From contig NC_089451.1 of the NCBI RefSeq assembly GCF_026210795.1, positions 2,030,001 to 2,094,000 on the forward strand: a DNA stretch of 64,000 bases, written 5' to 3'. Below, piece after piece: positions 12,186 to 25,661 of the stretch. This DNA comes from Rhizophagus irregularis (Eukaryota > Glomeromycota > Glomeromycetes > Glomerales > Glomeraceae). The number at the start of each line of letters is the position of its first letter. Position 1 is the first letter of the stretch. A program made the position numbers and the translations under genes. Under the pieces are notes generated by a model. It was given only the letters and a program-made list of their open reading frames with translations, was not told the DNA's origin and made no database searches.

Positions 12186-12216
12186 GCTTTCCTCCCACAT
12201 TAAAATTTGAGTCCTC

Positions 12217-12700
12217 TCAAATTCTAATTAAAACTTCAAAATTTGATCTATCAATATATTCTTTTAACAATTCTCCATTTACTGGTGTCCTCAATATCTT
12301 TCCTTCTATAGTCTTTATTTTATATGATCCTTTAGAAATCGTTTCGTGTATATAATAAGGTCCTTTCCATTTTTCTTCAAATTTTCCAGACCATTGTTTC
12401 TCTTTCGCTGCATTATAATATAGTACTTTATCTCCTATCTGAAATTTCTTCTTTATTTTATTCTTCTTATCGTGATATAACTTTTGTTTTTCTTGAGATT
12501 TTTCCGATATCTTCTTTAGCCTGATTCCTAATGTTTGGTAATTCCTCAATTAGACTGTTAATTCTTTGTGTTATTGTAACTTTTCATCTTCTAAATTTAA
12601 TAATGTCTTCATTTCTCTTCCATATATTAAATATCCTGGTTTTAACTTTGTTGAATCATTCTTCTTTGTTCTACACGCGAATAAAACCCCTCTTCCTCCA
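12217..12700 (-). pseudogene. Ty3/Gypsy-like integrase C-terminus, decayed
   Basis: The minus strand encodes KPGYLIYGREMKT (about 12640-12600), a linker ITQRINSLIEELPNIR in another frame, and then a segment with KKFQIGDKVLYYNAAKEKQW and KWKGPYYI (12480-12300). This is the C-terminal chromatin/DNA-binding part of Gypsy-type integrase. At least two frameshifts separate the blocks. The frame stops at 12217, just before the candidate polypurine tract and LTR, which is where pol should end. Confidence 0.75.
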
Positions 12701-15615
12701 TTTAAAATGTTGTAAAGGTTAAGGTGTTGTAAAGATTAAAGTGTTGCATCCATTCTAAAATATCCTGATAATTTGTAATTATATATTATATATATTAATT
12801 TTCCATTTCCTATCATTAATTTAATCGTTATATTCTCATATTCATTTAGCCTTCTTCTTCTAATGTTTCATAAAAATATCCTATGTCTTCTTTCAATTTA
12901 TTTGTTTGATTTTCTACCATTATTCTCTTATCTTTTAGGCTTGTCAATATTTTATTCATCTTAAATTTAGCGACTAATTTAGGTTAATCATTTTCATTAA
13001 CATTTCTAAAAATAAATCTCTAATTTCAGTAGATCACTATATTTAGATTCCATTAACTTAATTTGTTATTTTAGCCCCTTAATTTATCACGTTTTACTAT
13101 TTAAAATATTTTCCCCTTGTTTTAAAATAATTCTTCTTACTCCAGAAATTTTCCACATGTCACCATGCATTTTATATTATTATTCCTAATTAATTTTTAT
13201 TATCATCCAATTATATTTTCTTAATATTGCGCAATTTTTCTTCATAATTTTTCTATCGTAATACTCATGTCTGATCTCTTAATTTTATCATTTATCTTAA
13301 TAAATTCTTTGTTCTCAAAATAATTCATTTTTACGCATTTTACGTGTTTACGCGTATTATCTTTCATTTAAATATCCATAAAATTCTACTTATTCATACT
13401 CCTTTTTCTTTTCACATTATTTTCATTTTTATCATTATTATTATTAATTTCTTTTCCTTTTTTTTTTTTAACTCCATTTTTCCTATACTATTTTATCTCA
13501 ACTCCTTACGCTGTGATTTTAATTTTCCTTAGGTAAGCAGCGCTAAAGACGGCTGGTTCTATGATGGACTTGGAGAGTCCAAACCTCTGCACATTATACA
13601 TGTATACTTTCATAGTCCCTAAAGTATAATAAGATATGTTTGGCTCAGTGCCTGAGAACGTCCCGCTACAGTTTTAATGATACTGCTTATAAGATTGTCA
13701 GAAGTCCGACGGTTTTAAGAAATATCTCGGTTATGCCGAAATGGAATGCGAAACAGATGTCTCCTTCTGACTTGAACGTACTCTCTATTTATTTTAGGTT
13801 TCTCATCTCATATTTCTCTGTCCAACAAAATTACTCTTTCAATTAATCAGCTGACTTGTCGATCATCTAATCTGTTGATCATCTCATCCATTTGATTACG
13901 CCATTATTTTACTAATTGTAAATCAATTTAATTTTGTAAGTATTCCTTGTGGTTGTTTTCTAATTCTTTCCTATTACCTCGCAACTCTTATTAATATTTT
14001 CTCATAAAATTCTTTACTTTTCTTTTTCCCTCCCTTTTTTTTTTTTTAATTTTACGCTTCATTATTCTTTCAACAATTTCATAATGTCTTTCGTAACTTT
14101 CTGTTTCACTATATTTCTCAACTTATTGGTGAATAATTTATTATTTCAAAAGAAAATGATTATTATTCTATTTAATATTCTGTAATCTAACTTTACACTT
14201 TTCAATAATTTTCTTAGTCTCTTCGTTATAATTCTCACGGTATATACTTTTTGGCTTGTTACTCCTCTCTTCTATTCCTATATAGTAAGTATTATTAAAC
14301 TTCTTTTTAAATACTCTTCTTTCCTTTGTAATAATCTGACTCAACCAAAAATCATTTTTTTTTTATTCTATAGGTATATTTTCTTTATTTTTCGCTCTTT
14401 TGTCACGTAACTTTTCTTTCAATTAAACTGGATATACTCTTAGATTCTACAGGTAAGCAGCGCTAAAGTTTTAGATCAGTTTCAATGATACTGCTTACAG
14501 TCAATATTCGTATCGAGTAGTTAGTTATAGGTGATTAGATGCCTCGCAAGAGGTTAAGGACGTAAAATTTTCAATCATTAACAAACTATAACTAACTCTT
14601 GCCAACCCTTTAAAACTCTCTTCTTTCTCGCATTTCCCTTTCCCTTTATTATTATTTTCTTCATCGTTGTGCACTCCTCGTTCTGTACGATGTTCCCATT
14701 ACTTTATTAGGTATGCGATACTCCATTTCAAAGACTTTTACGAACTCGACCTCCTTCAACACATGATGATGACATTAAGAATTATTGCATTCCCTCAAAT
14801 CTTTATATTCATCTTATTTCGGAATAGTCTTCTTTATGTATATATTTTATCTTCTTTCTCATTTACAATATCGTTATTCTATATCATAATAAATTTTCAT
14901 ATCGCTTCTTCTAAATTTAAATTATTCCGCGTTATTCCAGAATTTTCCAGATTTCTTAATTTTCCCGTTGTAATAATTTCAAAGATGATCATCATTCTAT
15001 TAACATCTCTTCTTTCTAGTTTTCTTTATCTTCTTGTATTCTTCACAACTTTATTATGTATTACTCATATTTCCATATCATATATACCAATTAATAAAGT
15101 ATTAATTCTATCATTAATTTGTCAAATATGAAATCTACGTGTGATTCTGTTTATCATCATAACTCTAATACTTTTATAAAAATAAAGTTTTCTTTTAGCA
15201 ATTTTAATTATTTTTTCAATAGTTCTCATATTCAATTATTAGCCTCTCATTCTCGATGGTACATTCGTATTCTAATAAATTTATTTCACAGTAATCGTCT
15301 ACTTATTTTTCTCTTATCTTATAAACATCTTTTCATTATTATTCACGCTTTGTAAATTAATCTTCTTATTGTCTCATTATTTGTACCGTCCAGACATTTT
15401 ATTTTGTTCTCATTTCATCTTTTTGCAAAATGATCATACTTCGCATTTTCCATTTGTCCATATATAAATTCTCGTTACTGGTATAAATCTTATTCTTTTT
15501 ATATTTTAAATATTCTGTTCCTTTCATCAATTAATCCTTCGTTCATTACACATTTCTACTTCAATTTTTAAATGCTTTTTTAATCAAATCATTTCTTTTG
15601 TTATTTCTATTATCA
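12700..15615 (-). other. Eroded retroelement interior and short repeats
   Basis: Pyrimidine-rich on the plus strand, as expected for decayed coding sequence of the opposite strand, but I could not read reverse transcriptase motifs. Two copies of a short unit starting AGGTAAGCAGCGCTAAAG and ending AATGATACTGCTTA occur at 13531-13689 and 14451-14498. A 12-bp inverted repeat AGTTAGTTATAG/CTATAACTAACT lies at about 14518-14599. The plus-strand ORFs here are Phe/Ile/Ser-rich shadows. Confidence 0.45.
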
Positions 15616-15619
15616 TTAA

Positions 15620-16777
15620 TCTGATCTTCAGTCGATCAATTTTGATTTTCTTACATTGTCTTGTTGATCGTGATTTTCTTCTTTCTGATTAATATTCTTT
15701 AATTCCATTGTATATTTTTCCTTCCATTTCATTTACCTGTTTTATTAACTTATCAATCTCCCCTTCTTTAATCTTTAATCCTATTATCGTATTCATACAT
15801 GTATTTCTCATTCTATTTATCTTTTGTTTTCCTCCTATTCCTCTAAATATCTCATACACGTGTTCTGCTCTTGTTAATCTTGATTGAATCGCTTTTCTTG
15901 TTCATCCTTTCAAATTCTTTTCCATTCTATTGTAAATATCACTTCTTATTATTTTCTCTTTCTTACTGGTTTTACCTTTTATCTTCCTAATTTCATTTCT
16001 AAATTCTTCGCCCACATCAAACCAATATTTTACTAGCTCTTGACTTCCTTTTTCTGCTCTAATGAATAATCCTTCTAATGTCGTATCCCCAACATTCTCT
16101 TTCTCTATTAATTGTTCTTCTACTACCGGCATATTCAAATTTTCTAATAACTTTCTAAATGCTTCTGTTTCATTTTCTAATACTTCTTCTTCTGATGATT
16201 CCTCATCTTCTATTCTTATTTTCTTTTTTCTGTTACTTCTTTCAGTATTATTGACTTCTTTTTCAGGTCTTTTTCTTTTTCTTTCATTACTACTTTTTCC
16301 ACTAATACTAATTTCACTTCCACTACCATCAATTTCTTCTTGTAATACCTCATTATCCATTTCCATATTATCATCATCATTCTTATAATTTAATTCATTA
16401 TCCATTATATCTATTCCTTCTTTTTCGCAATCTATACAATAACTCCTAAATTCTTTTCCCATTAACAATAATTCTTCACTCTCTTTTTCTACATTTATCA
16501 TCATTGTACATCCATAACATATAGTCATATTTTTCCCATATCTCTGTTTGAATATCTTTTCTTTTTCATTTAGTTCATAAGCTATTTCCATTCTTTCAAT
16601 TATATTTTCATCATCTTTTAGTCCTTCATAAAGTACAACATCCTCACTCTCATTTATATTAAATTCCTTTTCTATTATATTTTCCCCATCATTCCTTTTT
16701 CTTCTGACATATTCTTCATTAATCTCTATTTCGCTTATAATCAATTTAAACCTTATTTTCAACATTTTACCATTCAT
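15620..16777 (-). pseudogene. Gag-like or uncharacterised retroelement ORF
   Basis: An ORF of 291 codons (16777-15902) continues in the same frame past TGA (where CGA, Arg, would fit) and a TAA (where CAA, Gln, would fit) to about 15620. It contains a CYGC...CIDC four-cysteine cluster (about residues 92-140), an acidic Ser-rich linker with RKRKRPEKE and NRKKKIR basic patches, and a charged helical C-terminus. Position upstream of the integrase remnant on the same strand suggests a gag-type gene of the same element. That assignment is inference. The two nonsense codons mark it as dead. Confidence 0.5.
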
Positions 16778-16779
16778 TT

Positions 16780-17390
16780 AATATATAAAAATATTTTAAG
16801 TCCACAATCTCCTCAGACCGAGAAGGTCTATATATACTTATTTTACTCGTCATATGACCTATACTTCTAGATTCTTCCTTTGTTATTATGTCATTCTTTC
16901 TTTTATCTTTCTTATTTATTTTGTTTTTTTAATCTTTAAAATAGATTGTTTCTTTAATCTTTCTTCCTTTCTTTGCATTTTCTTTAAGCTTCTTACAAAA
17001 TTATGACATTATTTTGTATTACCCCAAAAATCTATAAATACAGCTCCTTTCCCTTTTTGTACTTTTCGCTATTTTTATCTCTCATAATTTATCTACGTCT
17101 ACGCTCACTAATTTTACCACTCAGTAAAACCTTTTATGCTTTTCATTTTTATTTCTATCACATAACTTCCTTTCCACATGATTTGTATTCTCTGAATTTC
17201 TATAAATGCCAAATCAATCTGGTACCTACTGCGCCACAAAATTTTCAAAATTATTCTAAGTTCACAATCTCCTCATACTGGGAAGATCTATATATACTTA
17301 TTTACTGCGTCACAAAATTTTTAAAATTATTCTAAGTCCACGATCTCCTCAGACTGGAGAGGTTTTTACTGCGCCATAAAATTTCTCCTA
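16780..17390 (-). repeat. ~77-bp tandem units with tRNA-like A-box
   Basis: Four partial copies (about 16858-16780, 17238-17220, 17315-17240 and 17385-17320), upstream of the gag-like ORF. Read on the minus strand each has TGGCGCAGTA or a variant, GTATATATAGA, CAGTNTGAGGAGAT and GTGGACTTAGAATAATTTT. TGGCGCAGTAGG resembles a tRNA A-box, but no convincing B-box follows, so a tRNA-derived origin is tentative. Confidence 0.45.
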
Positions 17391-17741
17391 TTATCAATAT
17401 TCATAATTTTCACGTTCCACTAACTTCAAAATTTTCATAACTTTTAAAGTTTGTGAATTTTCAATCTTTCTTATCATCCATATAAATCCTTCTTACTATA
17501 TATTCTATATTATGTAAATTAATCTATAGTATACAAAATGTCCTTCTTTTCAAACAAATGTTTTTCTTTTAAATAAATGTCCTTTTTAAACAAATGTCCT
17601 TCTTTCCGGATTTTACATCTATTATTAAATACTGCACATAATGTTCATTATACGGCTCATTAATGTGTAAATTTTCTTCTATTTTATCTTCTTTTAACAG
17701 AACATTGTAATGAAATCGTGAACTAGCACACTATACCAGGA

Positions 17742-20270
17742 CAGGGACGATGATTTAGTGTGATCACATAATTTTGCATTAAACACATAAATTATGTGAT
17801 ATCACATAATTACAAGTTTATCACATCATAAAATCACATAATTCAGATCTTCCTATATTAGACCACATAATCCGCAGTAAAATATACACAATTTATCTGA
17901 TTATCTCTGAATATCTCTTTTTCTTTTTCAACAATGTCAAGGAAAAGAAAAGCCATGTCAGTTGATACTAGATGTAAAGAATACAGAAATATTTTTCATG
18001 TTGATGATAATATTCTCTTTTGTAATTACTGCAATGTTTCTGTGGATTGGAAACATAAATCTGTTATAGATAGCCATTGTGGTAGTCAGAAACACATATC
18101 AAACGTAAAAAAGCAAGACGACACTCAGAATAAAACACAACAGCTTACTCTTTCTTCTGCTCAAGCAGCTGCTGACTCAAAAAAACGGCTTATTGAAGAC
18201 CTTATAGAAGCTTTTGCAATAGCAGACATACCTCTTGAAAAGGTCAATTCTTTACTTCCATTTTTAAAAAAATACGTTAAAAATGGAGGTTCTATTCCTC
18301 AAGCTTCAACTCTTAGATAAATTTATTTACCAAACGTTTTTGATAAGCATTACCAATGTCTTAGATTATTTTTTGATTCAAAACCGGTGGCTATAATTAT
18401 GGATGAAACCACTGATGATTGTGCACGGAGCGTTGTCAATACCCTTTTTTGTTATCGCAATGAAACAAAATTAGTTTCAGTTGATTTTCTTGGGCGTGTT
18501 AATAACACTACAATGGGACAAGTTCTTACAACAATTATTACTCACTTCAATATATCTTTTAATTTACCTTGTTTATTTCTTACAGATTCAGCCGCGTACA
18601 TGAAAAAATGCTATCGTGACGTCCTGTCACCACTGATGCCTCAGTTAATTTATGTACCATGTTGTGCGCATATCTTAAATCTAATCGGGTATGTTTTTAA
18701 ATAATAACATATAGTTGTCAAATAATAGATGGTGGGGAGAAAAATTGATCTTATATAATTATAGAATAAAAAAACTTACATGTGAATATGAGAAGAAAAG
18801 GGTGATGGATAATATTTTTTTGTTATTGCCATTTAAAAGTGCAAAACTAACATCTAATAGGTTGACATTTAGTAGTAATAGTTACGAAATAATATAATGA
18901 AATTTTTAGTTTAATAATGAAATGATAACGCAGTTATAAAAAATTAAATTCAAAATAAAAGTATAGTTTAAATTTCAAAATAGTTTACAATCACAAATTG
19001 TTTTCAAAATGATATTATTTTTCTTAAAACTGATTTGTAAAAATTTTATAGGGATACATGGAGAACATTACCTCAATTTCGTATTTTGAAAGACTTTTTG
19101 GATAAAGTCAAAGAGGTTTTTGTTAATTTTCCTGCCCGAAGAGGTCGATATTTATCCCATTTGAAAATGTATGGAATACCTTCACTATGCAAAATTCCTT
19201 TATATAACAAAACACGCTGGAATTTTTGGTTTGGATGGTATCTTACGCAAAGGATCATATCGTTTACTGGCCTTCTTTTTTTAAAGAAGAACTCAACAAT
19301 GACAAAAGGCATCGTACTCTGGAAGCTATTAATTCTTGTTTACAAAATGTTCGAGACTTGGAACTCATTACAATTTACGTTAATTTCATTTCTTCTTATG
19401 CCAAAGAATTCGTTCAAGATCTTGATTTTTTTCAGCAATTAAAGAAGCCTGTTTTCCCTTTTGTTGAATTACAGCTTCAACAACTTACTGCATATATTGA
19501 AATGTATAGAAGTTCAAATGAATTTGGTCCTCTTCTGGAAAATTTAATCACCCAGCTTCGATTTAATCCAAGTGAAATTTATCCAATTTTTCAAGCAGCA
19601 TTTGAAGCAGCTTATGAAAAATTTGCTGCACATATTCCTAATCATCCAGCTCGGCAATTTTTTTATTCATGCCAAGTCTTTGATCCTAAATTTGTTCATA
19701 ATGGAGATATTTTCCGAAAAAATATTCGGCAGTACAATTTTATTAAAGAATTTGATAATCCGTCTGATGAATTATTACGGGAATAGGGAGTTTATTGTGG
19801 CTTGGATAATGAATTTTTAGGTAATATGGAATTAGACCAATATTGGGTAGATAAGGCAACGCAATTGCCAATCCTTTCTAATATTGCTTTGGATTACATT
19901 TGGTTGCCGATATCAAGTTGTACTGTTGAACGAAGTTTTTCTATGTACAACTCTCTTTTAGATAGTGATCGGCAAAATCTCTCTCAGGATTCTCTTAAAA
20001 AATTAAGTATGATATATTTTAATGGAATTATGACCTAAAAATTTATTGCATTATGACTTAAAATAATAAATGATTTTAACAAATTTCTTATTGATTTACT
20101 AAATAATATCGCATAATATGAATGTTTTTATACATAAAATCAAATAATTACATAAATTTCACTAAATAATATCACATAATACGAATTTTTTTAAAGAAAT
20201 TACATCACATAATTTTGTTTTAGCATGCACATAATTCATTTTTTATCACAGCATAATTTTATCGTCTCTG
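17742..20270 (+). mobile_element. hAT element 1
   Basis: A 2529-bp element with termini CAGGGACGAT and CAGAGACGAT (inverse right end). The flanking 8-bp direct repeats TACCAGGA and CACCAGGA (17734-17741 and 20271-20278) match at 7 of 8 positions. Both subterminal regions are packed with ATCACATAATT motifs, probable transposase-binding sites. It carries a hAT transposase gene in plus orientation. Confidence 0.9.
17934..20038 (+). pseudogene. hAT transposase 1 (BED finger, hATC), broken
   Basis: Encodes a BED-like zinc finger at the N-terminus (CNYC...H...H around residues 30-55). A helical region follows, then the catalytic block with MDETTDD (about 18399) and LTDSAAYMKKC, and a C-terminal dimerisation domain with WLPISSCTVERSFS (about 19900-19940). 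A 360-nt GT..AG intron interrupts it after LNLIG (about 18690-19051). It has three lesions: an in-frame TAA at 18318 where CAA would fit, a frameshift near 19215-19230, and a TAG at 19784 where TGG would fit. The protein would otherwise be of normal hAT length. It is a dead copy. Confidence 0.88.
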
Positions 20271-20278
20271 CACCAGGA

Positions 20279-21063
20279 TCCACATCTGAAATATAGCCTA
20301 GGACCTGTAACAATACAACGTATCTGTCTTTTCTTCTTTCGTTGGCTGACTTGTCTCTTAACGGGTGTATCTAACCTTTCATACGAAAGTCAACTGCTAT
20401 CCATGAAACTCATCTAAACCAACTTATCTTTCCTCAAATTGGTGGACCTATACTGAGCTTATCTCTATCTTTTACCCATTAGAGATACCCCGCATTGAAA
20501 TAAAAGCACGACAGTTTTCAGGTTTATCCTATTTTATTCATTTAATGCTTCTTGATAGTAGGTGTCTTTACAATCTTCATTCCCCGTCCCCAAAGCAATT
20601 CGCGCGTTATTGAGCTAAGTATCCAGATTTGACGTAACCCATACGTTATAATCTTTAATATCGAAGAATAAAAATTTTCCAATTTCGAGCATTTATCCAA
20701 AATTCAAACTCAGACGTAACCCATATGACACAGATGAACCCCAGATAATACATTGGTGTTCTCCCATTATTAATCTTTATTTCAAAATTCATCTTTCACT
20801 TCCACATCTCCTTATGAAATTTCTCAGGTACTTTATTCCCGAAAGAAATATTCTTGTGCTTTCTATCGATTAAGTGATTACTCGCACAACTTCAAACTCC
20901 AATCTTTCACCTTTTCAAGTTTTTAACTCGATTAAATCCTTATTGATTTATTGGTTCCTTTTGAACTCGTTAAAACCTGAAATCTAAAAATAAATTCTAA
21001 AAATAAAATATTGATTAATAATACCTATCAGTGACTTACTAACGAAATTAAGTTTTCATATTC
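20279..21063. other. Non-coding stretch between two hAT elements
   Basis: Unique-looking, moderately AT-rich sequence that is host or retroelement DNA separated by the hAT insertions. I see no supported ORF. Confidence 0.45.
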
Positions 21064-21179
21064 ATTATAATCAGTGTTTGAAATTCAATGTGCAGAGTGT
21101 GCGCGCGCACAAATTTCCTAAAACTCTGCACATGATCAAAAGTTTTTGTGTGCGCAAAGCGCACACAAAAATTTTGTAT

Positions 21180-21362
21180 GCATCTCCGCACATTTCCGTA
21201 CATCCCGCACATTTTTGCACATTTCCGCACATTTCTGCACATCATTGCTTATTTTCCGCACATTTCCGCACATCCCACACAGTTTTGCACATTTCCGCAC
21301 ATTTCTGCACATCATTGCTTATTTTCCGCACATTTGCGCACATCTGCGCACATCGCGCACAT
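21180..21362. repeat. Subterminal TTTCCGCACA repeat cluster
   Basis: About eighteen GCACAT hexamers spaced roughly 10-11 bp apart, part of them in a duplicated ~62-bp block. They are probable binding sites for the hAT element 2 transposase. One helical turn of spacing would put all sites on one DNA face. Short Phe/His-rich ORFs over this cluster are artefacts. Confidence 0.8.
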
Positions 21363-21601
21363 ACCATTTATTTTTATATTTTACATTACTTAAATATAAT
21401 ATGAAAAAAAGTTTCTATATTTTTGTAAATGGGTTTGGTAATTTTATTTAAAAATTTCATTAAAATTTATCCGTGTAAGGTTTTTTACCTATTAGATATG
21501 ATTAACATGTGAATTAAAATAAGGTTTGCAAATAAAATTTATGTACGTGGGGATTTTAAAATAACGAATATTTTGCACATTGAACTTTTCATTATTTACT
21601 A

Positions 21602-23816
21602 ATGGAAAACTATTTTTTACCCGCAAATACTAAAGAAAAACAAACACATGATCAAGTTAATAACGCAAATAAAAGGAAAAATAAACCAAATCAAGATGAT
21701 AATTTAGCAAGAAAAAAGCAAAAAACCGCTAGTGCTCTAAAGCCAAGTTGGCTATTAACGTATGAGTGGCTAGAATATCGAACAATTGAAGATACAACTT
21801 TTATGATTTGTGCTTGGTGTGAAAAAGCAAAATTTATTAACCAAATGGCTAAAGGAATCACAATTTACAAAAAAGATTTACTTGATCGTCACTTAAAAGT
21901 AAAGGATCATTCAATAGTAAAAAAAAATCAAAAAGAAAGTCAGAATAAGATTGCAGTTGGGTTTGTGAAGCAATATGATAAAGAAAAAGGTATTATTGTT
22001 CGCCAAATGCAGTGTGTATATTTTACTGCAAAAAACCATATCTCATTAGAAATATATCCAAAATTATGTGAATTAATAATGCCATCACAAAATCAAAATA
22101 TTATTGCTCCAAAGGTGGTTGCTTTACCAAGACAGCTTGTTGATAATACAAACTCAACTCGTTCAAGTTATGGTACATATCAAAATCATAATTTAGGAAA
22201 AGAAATGGAAAAGTCAATAACAAGTATAATCAAACAAGAATTATATCAAGAAATCAATGATTCTCCGTTTTGGAGTATTATGATTGATGAAACTACTTCT
22301 ATTTCTGATGAAAAGCATTTAGCTATGGTTTTTAAACATTTTTCACATAATGTTCCTGTATTGAGTTATATCGGGCTAATTGAACTTGAAGATTGCACCA
22401 CAGATAATATTCTAACTCAAATTTTGGAGTTTATTCAAAATAATGGACTTAATTTGGATAATTTAATCCATTTTGGCAGTGATGGTGCATCTACAATGGT
22501 TGGTAAGTTATTAGCAAATTTTTTAATATTAAACCTATCGTAAAAAAAAAAAATTTAATTAAATATAATATTTATTGATCAATTATAAATTATTTATAAA
22601 ATAGGACGTAAAAATGATGTAGCAGCAAAATTAAAGGAATTAAATCCATTTCTCACCTCAGTGCATTGCATATCTCATAGCTTCATCTAGTTGGAAAGGA
22701 TGCAGCGAATGAAGTTCAATATTTTAAAAAATATGAAGCCACATGCAAGGAATTATATTCATATTTTAGCGGATCTTATAAGAGAATGTTAAACTTAAAA
22801 ATGATCCAAGAATCAAATGATGATCTACAGTTAGCAATATTAAATATTATCAATACACGTTGGTTATCTTTATCTAATGTAGTCAAAAATTTATATCAAA
22901 TTTTAGATTCAATAATTGATGCTTTAAATTTTGACAGTCTTCATGCTGGTGATCAAAGAGATAGGGATCGAGCTAAAAAATTATTAGAATTGGTAGATTC
23001 TAAATTTAAAATCTCAACTATGTATATGGCGGATTTAACATACCTTCTTACTATTTTATGTAAAACATTTCAACGAGATATTATTTCTTTGTCAGAGGTT
23101 AAATCTTCATTGGATGCTACTATAGCAACGATAAAAACTCAATTCATCAGTTTTGATGATCAACCGCCTATATATGGAACAAATTTACAGCAATTTTTAC
23201 AAAATAATCCATTTTATAATAATCATATACCAGATGATTTTGTTCATTTTGCAAAGGCCCTAGTTCATAGCTTACAAGCTCGTTTTCCATGTAATGATTT
23301 ATATGATTCTATGAAAATTTTAGATCCAAAAGAATTACCATTACAAGAAAGCGCATTATCTTCATATGGAATAGAAGAACTTAAATTAATATTCGAACAC
23401 TTTGGAAATCAAAAACATAAATCAAATGGTATACCAGTTCAGCCGTTAATTAATAGTTCAGAGTGTAAAAAGGAATGGCAGATGGTTAAACATATCATGA
23501 AATCGATTAGAAATTATGATATAATCGAGGGGTGGCATCATATTTGGAGTACTCGTCCTCAATTTAAAAATCAATTTCCTAATGTTAATATTTTGGTTAA
23601 TATTGTTCTATTAGTGCCACTTTCGAATGCGAATGTAGAAAGAGTGTTTTTTCAACATAAGTTGACGAAAACTAGATTACAAATGTTGAGACATTAGATA
23701 TGCATTTAACGATACTTTTAAATGCACCCGATAATATTGAAGAATTTAATTGGGATAAGGCATTTAATCAATGGAAAAATGAACATGTACGACGAGTAAA
23801 CACTAATAATATTTGA
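21602..23816 (+). pseudogene. hAT transposase 2, broken
   Basis: The first exon starts at ATG 21602 with a basic N-terminus and a zinc finger (CAWC...H...H about residues 75-105). The catalytic part has MIDETTSISDEKH (about 22280) and HFGSDGASTMVG (about 22465-22503). A GT..AG intron (about 22504-22604) removes an in-frame stop and continues with RKNDVAAKL. A one-base loss at about 22678 sits within the conserved HR-LHLVGKDAA region. The dimerisation domain PLSNANVERVF lies near 23610-23650, and a second frameshift at about 23680-23688 leaves the end (to the stop at 23814-23816) in another frame. Only two small lesions suggest fairly recent death. Confidence 0.9.
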
Positions 23817-24072
23817 ATTTTTATATTATAATGTAAGAATAATAGTGTTTATTGGTGTTTTTATAAACTTATAATAAAGGTTTTTACAATTTCAAGTATT
23901 TTTTTTTTTTATAAAAAATTTTAAATTTTAAGTATTGTCCGTTGAAAAAATGAATTATGCATAAAAAAAACGCTTTTCACACATCATTTAAAAATTGCGT
24001 ACATAAAAATTTCAAATAATGTGCGCATTCCGCACATGATTTAAAATTTGAATTTCAGACACTGATTATAAT

Positions 24073-25250
24073 AATAATCATGTGATGATGATCATTTTCT
24101 TTCTCGGAGCATGCACCATATGAGATTCCCCCAATTCCCTCTGTCATCAATTTACAGAGTTGCCACATTGAACGGGCATTCTCATGGTCAAACGAACGAA
24201 TGAACAAACAAACAAACAAATAAACGAACAAGCAAATAATCAACAGCATAATTAACAAACAACATAATCAATGAACAACATACAACAACATATAACAGCA
24301 ACATTCTTGATTCACGATATAAATAGCGTTAGTAATATAAAACATTAAGCGATATAAAATAAAATTTAACTTCTCTAAATTTCCATCAATTTTTATCCAC
24401 TTTACCTTTAATTTCAAACTTCGATAGCTCTCGTTACGAATTATTACTTTTCAAAAGTGTATATTTAATTCATCTTAAAATTTCCATTTTATTCAATTAA
24501 AATTAATTAAGCGAACATTAATTAAAGTTTAGGGCGAACCTATTACCTTTAATTAATATTAAACTTTACTAACAAATAATTAAATGAAATTTATATTTTT
24601 ATTGAGTTCTGTTGAGAACTGGGAATTACTTTGAATTCTGCTCTCTATTTATACAAATTTTATGATACTTTCTATTCTAATATATGCTATCTATATACTA
24701 TCTTTAATATGTTATCTTTCAATATGTTTCTATATTATCTTTCACGTTCCGTCTTTTTAATACACTATCTTTCAACATATTTCTATTTTTAATATATTAT
24801 ATTCCATCTTTTGTGGCTTATATCTTTTCGTATCATCTTTTATATTATCTTTTATATTATCTTTTCATATTATCTTTTATATTATTGTTTTTATGTATTT
24901 TCATTATGTGTGTTCCTTTAATTCGCTATCCCTTCATTTTATATGATTTACCTTTTGTGGCTTATAATTATTCTTTCTGATTGTTCTTATTGTTGAACTC
25001 AATAAACTGGTTGTTAAGCCGCAATTGATCGACTCCCTACTCAATCTATTGGTTCCTTGTTAATCATTTGATAAATATTACATCATGTAGATCATTACTC
25101 TTCCTAAATGTTTATCCTTTTCGGCTAATCATTTATCCATTCACGCTGATTTGAGATTAGTTCGTTCGTACTTAGTACTTGACGTTCACATTTGTCCATT
25201 TGGTATATTATTTGCTCTCGCTTAATATTTGTCCGTTTACAGCATATAAG
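24073..25250 (-). other. Non-coding region with LTR-like sequence
   Basis: It starts with host sequence after the hAT duplication. From about 24590 it resembles the candidate LTR at 11.84-12.19 kb: on the minus strand a TATAAATAGAG box, GAATTC blocks and a start TGTAAACGG near 25240. Repeats of TATCTTTTATAT type fill 24660-24900. It may be a solo or 5' LTR, and the border is not resolved. Confidence 0.3.
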
Positions 25251-25661
25251 AATATTCGGAATTCTATTGTACACAAAACAAAGTGGGATTCAGGCAGGGA
25301 TCAGGAAAAATATGAAGCAGCTCTTGAATGTATAAATAAGACGACAGGTACCAATGCATATATCAAACTTGAAGAAGAAGAAAAATTATTATTAATTTCA
25401 GCAGTTAGAAAATGTGCAAATCTTTTATATAACTGATTAATTCAAGGAACAAATAATTGTAATATTGCAATTATTGCAGTTTTCAGAAAAGTTGTATTTT
25501 GGTAATTTTGGAGTAACACTAAACACGTGCAAAACTCGAAACTTGAAATCATGTGTAATATTAAAATTTATCCAATCATTTACTTGGTCTTGTCACATGC
25601 AAATTATTATATAAATTATAAATCGAGTTCGCGACTTTCACGAACGTGTAAAACTTTGAAG

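Larger units (their letters stand above)
21072..24064 (+). mobile_element. hAT element 2
   Basis: A 2993-bp element with termini CAGTGTTTGAAATTCAA and CAGTGTCTGAAATTCAA (inverse right end). It is flanked by an exact 8-bp duplication ATTATAAT (21064-21071 and 24065-24072). The left subterminal region has a long run of GCACAT motifs, echoed at the right end by GTGCGCATTCCGCACAT. Boundaries are unambiguous. Confidence 0.95.

Noticed and set aside
13344-15355. Plus-strand Phe/Ile/Ser-rich ORFs
   Set aside because: Composition matches antisense of decayed purine-rich coding sequence; no domain or start evidence.
21078-21451. Plus-strand Phe/His-rich ORFs
   Set aside because: Generated by the GCACAT subterminal repeats in all frames.
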